A stretch of DNA of 64,000 nucleotides from Cercis canadensis (Eukaryota; Streptophyta; Magnoliopsida; Fabales; Fabaceae), in the NCBI GenBank assembly GCA_003255065.1, contig QAOA01006460.1, positions 691,128-755,127 of the forward strand, given 5' to 3'. Each line of letters begins with the position of its first letter. Within the stretch, counting starts at the first letter, position 1. Under the pieces are notes generated by a model. It was given only the letters and a program-made list of their open reading frames with translations, was not told where the DNA came from and did not search any database. Below are positions 1 through 10,652 of this stretch, piece after piece. The translations under genes and the position numbers were made by a program.

Positions 1-42
<42 letters not shown>
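1..42. repeat. (AT)n microsatellite
   Basis: Uninterrupted AT dinucleotides run from the first base of the window to position 42, so the array probably starts outside it. The sequence that follows to about 300 is AT-rich and shows nothing I can name. Confidence 0.95.
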
Positions 43-46
<4 letters not shown>

Positions 47-299
47 GATCTGCAAATCCTATATTTTTATTGTTACACATTATTAATATAGTGTAGTTTA
101 AAATTTATTGCAATGACTAAAATTATATATGAATAATATTAACAAATTTAAATAATTTTATTGTAAGTCTGTGATACCAACTACATAGATAAATGTAATT
201 CAAAATATTTAGTCAAATTATTACACAGAATGGTTGATAAAAAAAAATTGTGCACCAAGGTTAGGTATAAAAATTTGAAGAAACGTTTTATAAAGCCAA

Positions 300-942
300 A
301 AAATTCCAAGTTGAGAACCTGTTTCAATTTTACATGGGTTATTTCTATATTGAGTAACTACTAGTAAAACAAGTAGATAACTCAGAAAATTTTAAAGTGT
401 AGATTTATTTGTATATTTTACGTATCATTTGACAAAAATACAATTAAAAATGTAAAATAAGATATATTAACTTTGAAATTGAGAATCCCTTTTAATTTTA
501 TATAGTTTATTCAAAGGTTGAGTAAGTAATATTAAATCAAGTAAATTAAGGACTCGTAAAATATGAGTGTAAATTGACTAGAATATTGTTATGCATTTTA
601 TGCATCAGTTAACTAACTTACATCATGAAATGTAGATTTACAAGATTGTTGTGTATTTTACGCTTCATTTGAGTAACTTATTGTGTGAAATGTAAAACAC
701 AATATATTAACTCTGAAGTTGAGAATTTTTTTCAATTTTAAATGGGTTGTTGAAAGGTTGGGTAATTAGTATTAAAACAAGTAGATGTCTCGTAAAATTT
801 GAAAGTATAGATTTACAAGATTGTTGTGTATTTTGCATATAATTTGAGTAACCGACAATGTGAAATGTTAAAAAAAAAACGTTATGTTAACTTTGAAGTT
901 GTGTAAATTTATATGGTTTATTAAAGGGATGAGCAAGCAATA
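300..942. repeat. Degenerate tandem repeat, unit about 170-240 bp
   Basis: The same phrase set recurs near 311, 479, 719 and 897: 'gttgagaa', an AT-rich 'caatttta..tgggtt' stretch, 'ggttgagtaa', 'tattaaaacaagta', then 'gtagatttacaagattgttgtgtatttt'. Spacing varies from about 170 to 240 bp because one unit holds an internal duplication. The array continues to about 1335 if the MITE inserted in it is removed. A single diverged copy lies at 19455-19555. No coding content. Confidence 0.7.
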
Positions 943-951
943 TTAAAACAA

Positions 952-1322
952 GAGTAAAACCCTTTTTAAGTCATTGAAAAATATAGCTACTGACAAATTG
1001 GTCCTCCAAAAATTTTCAGTGATAAATTGGTCTTTGAATTATTATTCTGTTTGAGAAATTAGTCATTTGGTACTTTAATGAGAAAAGTTTTGGACTCCTG
1101 TAGACTATTTTTCTAATTTTTTTTTTTTACTGATCTTGTTTAGTTATGTTTAAGCCCTTATTTTCTTATTCAAATCCTCCTTTTCTTTTTACTGAACTTG
1201 CTTATCGGAAGACTAATTTGTCAACGAAATAATAATTCAAGGACCAATTTGTCATCGAAAATTTTAAGAGAACGAATTTGTTAGTGGCTACATTTTTCAA
1301 GGACTAAAAAATGGTTTTACTC
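952..1322. mobile_element. Mutator-like MITE with 9-bp target duplication
   Basis: The element is 371 bp. It begins GAGTAAAACC and ends with the reverse complement GGTTTTACTC. The inverted arms can be followed for about 75 bp with mismatches. It is flanked on both sides by TTAAAACAA (943-951 and 1323-1331). A nine-base target duplication with long terminal inverted repeats fits a non-autonomous Mutator-superfamily element. It sits inside the degenerate tandem repeat. A truncated relative lies at 17150-17226. Confidence 0.85.
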
Positions 1323-1329
1323 TTAAAAC

Positions 1330-1712
1330 AAGTACCATTACAACAAGGCCTAAAGTTGTTAATGGCAGCTGCGAATTTGCTTCTATTATTAGCCCTTGAC
1401 AGATTTGGTTATGTGGGCAAGGGCTTGCTCCCAAGGCCTATCATGAAGAAAAAACTCTTGTCCACAGTTTGGGGTACGTTGGCAGGGTACCTCTCACTGT
1501 TCAAGCTACGAAATCTGCGATTGAAATTGGCAACGAACAAAGTAGCATTGATAGCAGGAAGCACGAGTTTAAACGTTTTCGGAGAAGGAAACGATGGATT
1601 CTCGTATTCAAGAATGCCAGCCAATGTGGAATTGTCAAAGGTACCCATTCCGGTGAAATATGGCCTCGCAAGCATGAAGAAAATGGCATTGGGGTAGTGA
1701 GGTTTTGCCTTT
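1330..1712 (-). pseudogene. Laccase fragment (dead)
   Basis: Read on the minus strand this is a central piece of a plant laccase (multicopper oxidase, lignin and flavonoid oxidation in the wall). Visible family landmarks in order are KPHYPN, FFMLARPYF, FDNST..GILEYE, then FRSLNSERYPANVPQTVDK, FFF.IGLGSKP and a diverged KFAAAINN. An in-frame TAA interrupts it just after the GLG segment, and it lacks the N-terminal half and the C-terminal copper ligands. An open plus-strand reading of the same bases has no family resemblance and is a shadow. It ends at the tandem repeat boundary. I see no promoter or other laccase exons nearby, so this is a relic. Confidence 0.85.
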
Positions 1713-2499
1713 TGGCTTCAAAATTTTCAAGAACAGAAGGTCAATTCAATCTAGTAAACCATAATTTGAAATAGCTAAATTCGTAATACAAAAATCATTG
1801 ATGCTTCAAAAAAAGTTAATTAACGATAATCGAAATCCAGAAGCAACAAAGATCATTACATACAAATTGACAATTTGGACCATTGCATATGTTTACCTTC
1901 TCACACTGAGATTTTAACTGCCTGCTTTTGTAGCAGCTCCACATCAGGAAACTCAACTGGCTATCACTTGTTCTTCTTATCCACAACAAAGCTCTCACTT
2001 GTTTGTTCTTACCAACAGTTCTCCTTCATAGTATCATTTCCTAAAGTCCCTGGTTGCTTCCCAAGCCCCTGTACTCCTTAAAATCAATTCAAATAGCAGT
2101 TTAGCAATTACATGAGGGAATACATTTTCATCGTATATTTTTGTATCCTTTATATATTAATACAACTCCAGATATCAGCTCTAGACTATGCAATTAAAAT
2201 TAAAGCATCATATAGGAAAAATAAATCACACAACTGGATAAGTATATAAGAAGGGATTTTTCTCCATTATTTATCATAACAATCGGGTTGAATTCTAAAA
2301 TATCTATTATTTCCATAATTGTTATTAATAAAACATAAAATTTATCATTTTTTAATGACACAATGAATGTTACAAAAAAAAAATTAACTTCTACTTTATA
2401 TATAATACTTTCTTTTTTTGTTTTTCATGTTAATTTATAGAATAATATTATTTAGTCAAAAAAAAAAGTCTATCAGAATATTGGCAAAATTCAATAAAG
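1713..2499. other. Intergenic, AT-rich
   Basis: Between the laccase relic and the repeats downstream of the NLR I see only AT-rich sequence with short open frames that resemble nothing. No RNA gene or element termini were recognised. Confidence 0.5.
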
Positions 2500-3175
2500 T
2501 GGTAAAAACCATATGTTTATCTGAAAGTAAAAGTCCACATTAATCTTGTAGCTAAAATTCTTGCTACTTCATAATATAAAAACTCATATATAAATAAATA
2601 AAATAATTTGTAAGTTGAGTAATCTTTATAACAAATGCATACATGTATAATGGGCCTCAATATTCGGCTTATGAAACCAGCTCATAATATTGGATCCCAT
2701 AGATCCAATATGCGATACCTTAGGGGTAAAAATAAATTTTAAGTCACTTTATGCTGTAGCTAAAATTCTTGCTACTTAGTATTTTCTTTACTTTAATAAT
2801 ATGGTAGTATTATGTTTAATGATATATAGTATATAAAAAAAACTCATATATAAATAAATAAAATTACTTGTAGTTATGTAACTAACACATACCTATATAA
2901 TGACCCTCAGTATAGAACTTGTTGAACCCAGCCCGCAAATCTGGGGCCCATAAGGCCCAACCCGTTATACCTAAGAAGTAAGAAGCATCCCTGGCCGAAG
3001 TCTTGTTTTGCAGGACAGTACCATCAATCTTGGTGTATTCCCGATCTCCCCTTCATACCTGGCTGCCTACCAAGTCTGGTTGACAACAGTAACTAATTGC
3101 AATCAGCTCTAATTCAAAACTTGTAATCTCATTGTTAACATTTCTAAGTCATGTTATGCTGTAGCTGGATAATAT
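2500..3175. repeat. Direct repeat downstream of the NLR gene
   Basis: Two related blocks follow each other. Block one (about 2545-2745) and block two (about 2750-3170) share 'tgtagctaaaattcttgctactt', 'aactcatatataaataaataaaat', a stretch with '(t)ataatg(g)gcctca(a/g)tat', and an ending like 'taagtca(c/t)tttatgctgtagct'. Block two carries extra internal sequence. A third start of the motif appears at 3159. It lies in the 3' flank of the minus-strand NLR, partly where a 3' UTR would be. Confidence 0.6.
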
Positions 3176-3201
3176 AAGTATAAATTAGAGGTACCTCATA
3201 T

Positions 3202-6200
3202 TTATTCAAGCTTAGCTTGATGATATATATCATCGTCAATCCTTATGTAATGGATGTGAGCAATGTTTCCCCAGTCTTCCCCTTTCTGCTTTTGGCATCT
3301 CTTTTTAATTAACGGACAATTAAAGATTTGTAGCCAGGATAGGGAACTGGGCAGACCCTTCTTTGGCAAGCATTCCAGTCTTGGACACCATCCAAGAGTT
3401 AATCTGTCAAGGGACGACAGGTGGCAGAGACCCTTGTAGTCCAGCGTTCTCAGATTAGAACAGAACCAAAAAGAAAGCTCAGTAAGAGAGCGTGGCAGAA
3501 GCCCTTCATCAGGAAGAGACTCCACATTTGCATCCACAATAGACATTGTAACTAGAGGACTGTGAAAATGCAAACCCCATTTCATTCGAGAGGCAACTAG
3601 TTTTGGGCAATTGTCAATATTCAGATTCTTCAGATTTGATGGCAAGGTCCCCTCACGAAATAATTCCAATTGTGGGCAACTCATTAATCTTAGATCTCTA
3701 AGAGATGGAAGGAGTATGTCCATATGTTCAGGCAGTGATTTTAAGTTCTCCAAATCTTGAATAGAACACCTATCAAGTTTGGGGGCAGACAGTCCTCCTT
3801 TGGGAAATGAAACAAATTTTGGACAATTCGCTATTTCCAATGATGTAATAGATGTGACATAATGATCATGTCTCTCTAGAGCAGAAATCATTTCAAGATT
3901 ACTACATCCGCACAAAGAGAGCCGTTGAAGCTTAGGAAAGAAATCCAGTGGAAATGTCCTAAGAGACTCACAACTATCTCCTATGGATATACTGATGAGG
4001 AATTCATGGCAATGGTGTATGGGAAATTCCATATTTAGGCAACGATGAAGCCGCAACATTTTAAGGCAGCTATTGGCAATTGTATGCTCAATGTTTTCAA
4101 GCAAAGATCTTTCCATGTGATTGCCACCAACAGTTAGACTTTCTAGTGTAGATGCAATATATTCCAATTGCAACATTCCACATTCCACTAGATTTAATTC
4201 ATGAATAGCTGTAGCATGGGGAACTGAAGCCATAAGTTGCTTGCAATTATGAATATGTACTGACCTTAATGAAGGAAGTTGTTCTGGAAGTTGCTCTTTT
4301 AGCTTGGGACAATTTATTATACGAAGTTGTTGAAGGCCAGGAAAAGCACCTGATATATCTTTACATTCCCAATCTTCCCATCCCTCCATATTCTCAAACT
4401 CCAAGATTTCAAGAGATCGAAATGGAATGGTAGAAGAGCTGTTGCCATAAAACTCATGACCAATGCCCACCATTGCATCGAACCCTCTAACGGATAGTTC
4501 CTTGAGAGACGGTAAAAGGCCAAGTGGTGGCAAGAAGAAACAATATTTGCAGTCGTACAAGTTTAGGGACATTAGATTCTGCAATGAATTATCTCCAAAC
4601 CAATCAGGAAACCTTGTACCACCATAATATTTAACGGACAACTCTTTCAAGTTTTGGTGAGGTTGGAGCTTCTCAAGTACATCCCTTTCCTTTTCTGATT
4701 CATCATTATCAATATTCCATTCAAACCTAAACTTCTCAAGGTGAATTTTACTTTTCAAATTCGCAGCTAATGCATCCATGGGATTCACTACATTTTGCAA
4801 CTCCAAAATAGATAGTTCTCCGCCAAGATGGAGTTCAGCTAACTGTTTGATGTCAGACTCACAACATTTGCCTACCAAAAATGATGTCAATACTTGAAGC
4901 TTTTCTAATTTTCCTACTTTAATTGGCATCTTTCTCACTTTAGTTCCTTGAATATCAAGATGTCGAAGATTAATAAGTTTATGCAAATTTGATGGCAACT
5001 CAACCAAGGAAAAACAAAACCTCAACTTCAATGTTTGTAGATTATAGAGCAAACATACCGAATCAGGTACTTTAATGACTCCTGTGTGAGATAGGTCCAA
5101 GTATCGCAGATGCTTAAGATTGCCTATGGATTCTGGCAACTCAATAATGTTAGAGTATGAAAAAGATAAAACTCGTAAACACTGGAACTTGGACAGTACA
5201 CCATCTAACATCTTGCCAGATATCAAGGGATCATAGTATCTTTCTTTGTATGTCTTTACATGAAGGATTGTGCGCAATTTGTTAGCTTTGTATATACCCT
5301 CCCATTGTTTAGAAGCTTTGTTTCCATAGCCTAAAAATGAAAAATGACGGATCTTTTTCGACATTGTTTGTGGCAATGCTTCTTCTACCTTCACCCTAAA
5401 ACAAAATTCTCCAGATGCATATTTTGCCAAATCACTAACAAGGTCGTGCATAATAAAATATGTTCTATCTCTCTTGGAATACTGAAAAAAGGACCTCGAT
5501 AGTAACTCGTAGAAGTAATGATCTCCAACTTCTTTGATACTCTTATTGTTTTTAGAGTAGTGCAGAAAATTTTCTCCCATCCACAACCATATTAGATGCT
5601 CCTTGTCAAATTCATAACCTTTTGGGAACAAGGAACAATAAGCAAAACATCTCTTAAGATTAGAGGGAAGGTAACGATAACTTAATGTCAAAGCTGGCAG
5701 CATATCACTCTCATCATCTGACATGTCCCATATTTCACTTGTCAATATACAATCCCATTCCTCATAAGATACTTTTGAATACAAAAGACTCCCAATTGTT
5801 TTCAAAGCTAGAGGCAACCCTTTGCACTTCTTTACGATCTTTTTACCAATTTCTTCATGGCTAGGGCTTGAATAAGGATTGGTGTCATGGAATGCATGTT
5901 TAGAAAATAGCAACCAAGAGTCTTCTTCTTGTAGCTCATCAAGGTGAATTATTTTAGTAGAGCGCATGGTTTCTGCTACTTTGCGGCTGCGCGATGTTAC
6001 AAAAATTTTATTGCCCTCAACCCCATCATGAAAAGGCTTTTGCAAATCCTCCCAATTTAGATAATTCTCATTCCAAACATCATCTAAAACAAGAAAAAAC
6101 CTCTTCCCAGCCAATTTCTCCTTCAATTTCAGTTGAAGCAAATTTTTGTCCTTAGTATCATCAGCAGACAAAGTGATTGCCTCAAGAATTGTTCTTGTCA

Positions 6201-6944
6201 CCCTTACTACATTAAATTCTTCAGAAACACAAACCCAAGCTTTGAGGTCAAATTCACTCTCCATCCTCTCATCATTATACACAAGCTGGGCAAGGGTGGT
6301 CTTGCCCATCCCACCTATAGCGACCACGGAAATGACAGAATAAGGACGGTTGCCGATCTCATTGTCAGATGCAACAACTCAATGATCTTTTCTTTGTCAT
6401 CATTTCTACCACATATTTCAGCTTCATCCACCAAAGAAGTTGTTGGCGACCTTTCTGACATCCTTCCAAATCCAACACCAACCCCGCTAACTTCTCTCAA
6501 TCCTAGTATATCCTTTTGACTTGCAAGATATTCTAGGTTGTCAAGGACTTGTTTCATCCTTGATTCAATTTCTTTGTCAAATGAAGTAACAGAAGCACCA
6601 AAGAATTTCCATACCTTGCTGGTATTACTGGTCTGACCTTCGGCTTCCAGCTGCTTGCGTTTGGAGACTTCAGTGTCAATCTCATCCAGGAGATCTTCTG
6701 CTTCATATGCAACATCTTTGACCTCATCAACCCAAGCTTTGACGTTGCGATTCCTGATCTGCTTGTACTCAGCATCATCAATCACAGCATCGATGACCAA
6801 AAGGGTAACTTTCAACCTTTTCAGCAGTGTCTCGTTAAGCTTTCTTCCCCTGAAATAGTCCAGAATGTCACGAGAAGCCAACCTGTCAAATGCCACCTGA
6901 AGGAAGGAAGAGAGTAGAGCACCACCAACCAATTCTGCAGCCAT
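3202..6944 (-). pseudogene. CC-NB-LRR (CNL) disease resistance gene, one frameshift
   Basis: CNL immune receptors sense pathogen effectors in the cytoplasm and trigger defence. This is a single uninterrupted exon of the R13-like type. The first frame (6944 to about 6375) gives the Rx-type coiled-coil region starting MAAELVGGALLSSF, with VKAWVDEVKDVAYEAEDLLDE. The second frame (about 6372 to 3202, about 1,050 codons) gives P-loop GGMGKTTLAQ, the LKAWVCVSEEF motif, kinase-2 FFLVLDDVW, RNBS-B KIFVTSRSR, CKGLPLALK, CFAYCSLFPKGYEF, MHDLVSDLA and then many leucine-rich repeats to LEC and LPSSLSWL near the end. The frames meet at 6372-6377, where one base is missing. All NB-ARC motifs are intact, so this is either a recent pseudogene or a sequence error. 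Without the shift it would be about 1,245 residues, normal for the class. Upstream sequence shows no second copy. Confidence 0.9.
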
Positions 6945-7440
6945 GGCGTTCTTTTGTTTTTCTCAGAAGGAGGAAAGAACAGAGGATAAGGAATGTATGG
7001 CTAGCTTATGCCGATGTGATGAAGAAAGCAAATAGGCCTTTTGTCAAATTATTGAAGTAGTGGGGATGACTTTTGGGACATAGTCTTCCCTACAAGAGAA
7101 ACACACAGTGGCTTTGAAATTATTTTGCTTTGCGACGAAAGTGAGTTTGGAATATGTCAGAACAATAATCGAAGCCGCTGGGATGAATTTGTATGTTGCA
7201 AGTTGCAAGCTCCTGTGCAATTACATGACAAATGCAAATTGATTTTTATAGTAAATTATTTCAACTTTTTTTTTTTTTGTATTTAGTTTNGAAGCCGCTG
7301 GGATGAATTTGTATGTTGCAAGTTGCAAGCTCCTGTGCAATTACATGACAAATGCAAATTGATTTTTATAGTAAATTATTTCAACTTTTTTTTTGTATTT
7401 AGTTTATTTTATATTTTATTCTCTATTTTAAAAATTAAAG
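6945..7440. other. 5' flank of the NLR, with an assembly duplication at N 7290
   Basis: This stretch is the upstream side of the minus-strand NLR. Positions 7171-7289 and 7291-7405 are the same sequence apart from the length of a T run, and are separated by a single N. I see no gene here. Confidence 0.8.
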
Positions 7441-7633
7441 ATTAAGTATGTCATATTACACTAACGTAATAAGCATATATAATTTTTATATTTTATAAAA
7501 TATTAATATAATTTATTTTATTTTTTAAACAAACTTAAACATAATTAATTTTTACACATGTCATTCATATATTAAATATTTTTATATAATATAATATACT
7601 ACATAAATACTAAAAGTATCTAAGAAACCTCCT
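7441..7633 (+). mobile_element. MITE, 'tatgtcata' family, copy A
   Basis: About 200 bp, AT-rich, with subterminal 'taagtatgtcatattacactaacgt' at one end and 'actacataaatactaaaagtatctaagaaacctcc' at the other, which are imperfect inverted repeats of each other. Four more copies of the family lie in this window (20615, 25539, 26174, 56243). The copy at 56243 shows a clear target duplication. Confidence 0.75.
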
Positions 7634-8203
7634 TTAAAAATATATACATAATTTTATTGAAATGGCTGAAATAAGTATATTTGATAGTGATGCTTTTTTT
7701 TCTTTTCTTAAAAAATAACTATTGTGCTTATAATAGACTCTGCATTGAATTGAATCAGAAGACAAAATTACTTTCTAAAAGTTTTTCGGATCCAGAACTG
7801 CATAATTAAAACAAATTAAATTATAATATGAAGGGTTCATCTGAAAAAAAATTATAATATACAGGCATCGACATTTTCTGATAGGCTTAGCGTCCAAAAA
7901 AAGATTTCAGTTGTTATTTATCTGCATATTATTTCACACATTACGCTTATAGTGTTATAGTAATTAATATGTTCAACTTTTTATTTTTATTTTTTTATGA
8001 TATGGATATTGATCAGAATATTATGTTACTCTTATGTTTACGCTTAAGTTAATATTCTTTTTGCTTTATTTGTACCCATTTAACGTTAGGACAGAAAGAG
8101 AGTGAAGAAATAAGAAGAAATTCTGATGTGATGGAGACCCTTAAAAAGACAAGGTTTCCCCGTGTTCATGGTGATGGCATTGAGAAGTCTCAAGAGGAAA
8201 AAA
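7634..8203. other. Intergenic
   Basis: AT-rich sequence with no recognisable gene, RNA or element ends. Confidence 0.5.
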
Positions 8204-8244
8204 TTACCCAAAATTTCCTGCTTTGGAAAGAAAAGAATACTCAC

Positions 8245-8344
8245 CTCCGTAACATCCACCATCTGCTTGGAAGTCCTCAGTTTTGCTTTTGATATTGAAA
8301 ATTTTCCTGACCATTTTCATTGACCATGAGAGCTTCATTTGCAT
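8245..8344 (-). pseudogene. First-exon fragment of a type I inositol polyphosphate 5-phosphatase
   Basis: On the minus strand a methionine at 8344 opens a frame reading KLSWS, then [17 protein letters not shown] and YGG, followed directly by a good splice donor (GGAG|gtgagt at 8244-8243). This matches the conserved N-terminus of CVP2/CVL1-type inositol 5-phosphatases (K.SW.K..V+KWFNIKSK.EDF.AD..YGG), which hydrolyse IP3 and phosphoinositides. No catalytic exon follows in the next kilobase, where the sequence becomes AT-rich and holds a MITE. I infer a duplicated or captured exon, not a working gene. The identification rests on about 33 residues. Confidence 0.6.
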
Positions 8345-8477
8345 TTCATTTCCCGGAAAGGAAATTCGTCTTCTAGAAGAGAAGAGTGGAAAAAAACCTT
8401 GCTTTTCTTTGAACTCCCATCTCTCATTGTTGAATTTATACTTCATACAGCTCCCAAATTACACTCTGCTAGTTCTG

Positions 8478-8610
8478 GGTTTCTAGGTGTCACTTAGAAT
8501 TACCCAAAAAGAAAAAAAAAATTCTACAGCTCAAAGAAAAAATNGGTTTCTAGGTGTCACTTAGAATTACCCAAAAAGAAAAAAAAAATTCTACAGCTCA
8601 GAGAAAAAAT
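8478..8610. repeat. 66-bp duplication around N 8544
   Basis: Positions 8478-8543 and 8545-8610 are almost identical (one substitution seen, tcaaag versus tcagag) and are joined by a single N. This is most simply an unmerged contig overlap. Confidence 0.85.
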
Positions 8611-9400
8611 ACCCATCCTTTAGGGAACCCCTTTTCTCCAATCTCCACCCTGTTTCTCTTCTAAGCTCAGAAACAAGAACAAGCTCATTTAATGCTCTGT
8701 TTCTCAATTTCAGAGCTCCCTCACCAAGATGGAAAATTTAGCTCAAGAACACAGACGAAAGACAGCGAACAACGTTGTGGGTTTTGCTTTTCCTGCTTTC
8801 CTCTGTGTTATGTTTATATTAGTATATTTTTGCCATATTTTTTTTAATATATTTTGATTTTTTTTAATGCGTATTTTTTGTTCTTCTTTTATTATTTCGA
8901 TTCTGTTTTCTTTTTATGTTCTTCCTTTTATTTTTGTTAAGTTATGATTTTTATTATGATTCTCCTTTTTGATATATATTTTTGATTCTATTATTATATT
9001 TCTGCTATGTCTCTTTCTATTATGCTGTTCTGATTTCTCTTTTTCTTATTGTATTTTTTTGTTCTACTTCTATATTATATATATATATATTTTGCTCAAC
9101 TTTATGATTTTTTGTTCACATTGATATTTCTGTTATGTTCTTCTTTTATTAACTCTGTTTTGTGCTATTTATTTCTACTAACAATTTTTTTTTGTAATAC
9201 TCTAGAGCACATTTAAATTTAGTGGTACAAATTTTCATCAATTTGAATTGCTATCCTCCTTCATTTTGATGCTTAAATTAATGTTGTTATAGTCTTAATT
9301 TTGCTACTATTTTGAGGTTAAAATTATGGCTATTTTACTCATCATCAACACTATAACAACATAATCGCTGTTACAAACTATAACTAATTGCAAAATCCAG
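8611..9400. other. T-rich intergenic or intron sequence
   Basis: From 8800 to 9250 the sequence is strongly T-rich with 'ttctttt' and 'gatttt' words, like a plant intron or promoter. It leads to the splice acceptor of the FIP2-like exon at 9401. The BTB-domain exons expected upstream in a full FIP2 gene were not found. Confidence 0.5.
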
Positions 9401-10096
9401 GAGCTCATAGATGGAATCTCTGCTGTTCTTAGTAAGAAGAAGGAAGATGATGAGTTGCATACAGAATTGACACGTACTGATATCATCAAGTGTATACAAT
9501 CTGAGAAAGTCAGGTTTCGAGGGGTTAATCTTTCCGGTCTTGATCTTTCTAAGCTGGTAATTTCCTAGGCCTTACATATATCTGATTTGTATCTTAGTCT
9601 ACTTATAAATGCAATTTCTGTGGTTAATGAAATTTGGGTCTTGGAGAAAATTGTTCGTTTCCCAACAACCATAACTACATATGCATGCTGCTTAAATTTT
9701 GTTTACCAAGGGTGCAGTTCTGCCTGTAATAGGGAGTTTAAGCTCATGCTCGTTGGCAGATAATTTGACTTATGTACATATTTGCTTTCAAGATCATAGA
9801 ATAGAAGCATTTGTGAGATGTCGATAATGAACAATTGCATTTACCCTTAAGTTGGCTGGAGAAAATTATGGCACTAACCATTGGCAGTCTTAACATAGAA
9901 TTTGAAATGAATTTAAGCCATACTTACTGGCACCTTTGGATGGTGAAGTATGTAGGATAACACGTTTGCTAACATCATCATTTCTGACATAGTCATGATT
10001 ATGGATTTTCAGGATTTATCATATGTCAATTTCAGCTATGCTTGTCTTAAAAATGTCTTCTTCTCACGTGCAAACCTTCAATGTGCAATGTTCCGA
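9401..10096 (+). pseudogene. FIP2: FIP2-like BTB/pentapeptide gene fragment, two exons
   Basis: Exon one (9401-9556, 52 codons) follows an acceptor (tccag) and ends at a donor (gtaatt). It reads ELIDGISAVLSKKK, then ELTRTDIIKCIQSEKVRFRG and VNLSGLDLSKL. Exon two (10013-10096, 28 codons) reads DLSYVNFSYACLKNVFFSR then ANLQCAMF and ends at gtaagt. Both are phase 0. This is the junction and first pentapeptide repeats of FIP2 (Arabidopsis At5g55000 type), a BTB protein that binds formin AFH1. The upstream BTB exons and the downstream repeats are missing. An LTR retrotransposon lies 275 bp after exon two, and nothing FIP2-like follows it. I read it as a truncated copy. Confidence 0.75.
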
Positions 10097-10371
10097 GTAA
10101 GTATAATTCTGAATATACTTGGTACTTGGATATCAATTTGGCTAATTGATCTAGAGTCCGGACTGATTTGGTATCTGACAAGTTAGGTTTGAGATTACCA
10201 AAGCTGAATCTAGTTCAGACTTGTCATGAGTTCAAGTTTTCATTAGTTTGAGCACAACTTGGCCAAAATTTAAAAAAGGGGAATTGTTTGAGCAGGACTT
10301 AGGAACCAGCTTATTGGTCCCAAACCAAAGATCTCATCTTTATCTTATAGTATATCTAACGCAAATACTAG

Positions 10372-10634
10372 TGTTAATACCCAAAATATTCATTACTCAT
10401 TGCTATAAGAAGACTAATATACTCCTACTAAGCTATGCATCTCCTACATAATATCTTCATAGCTCACACACAAAGAGACTGACGCTCTCAGCCTTCTTCC
10501 TCTAGAGCTTTCCTCTCTTTGCCCATCTCCCTAATTTGAGCGTTGGAGGTGGCGCCGGAGCTCCGGCTCCGGCCCCCTGACCGTCTCTATCTCTTTTGCA
10601 GGTTGCCTACCTCAATGGAACTCAGGCAACGACA
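10372..10634 (+). repeat. 5' LTR
   Basis: Begins TGTTAATACCC and ends CAACGACA. It matches the 3' LTR along its whole length with roughly twenty differences by eye, so the insertion is not recent. Confidence 0.9.
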
Positions 10635-10652
10635 TTTGGTGCCGTCTGTGGG
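10635..10652 (+). other. Primer binding site of the LTR element
   Basis: TTTGGTGCCGTCTGTGGG follows the 5' LTR with no gap. Sites of the form TGGCGCCGTCTGTGGG are common in plant Ty3/gypsy elements. I did not verify the matching tRNA. Confidence 0.7.

Noticed and set aside
1311..1697. Plus-strand frame of 128 codons starting at the MITE end
   Set aside because: The opposite strand shows laccase motifs; the plus frame has none.
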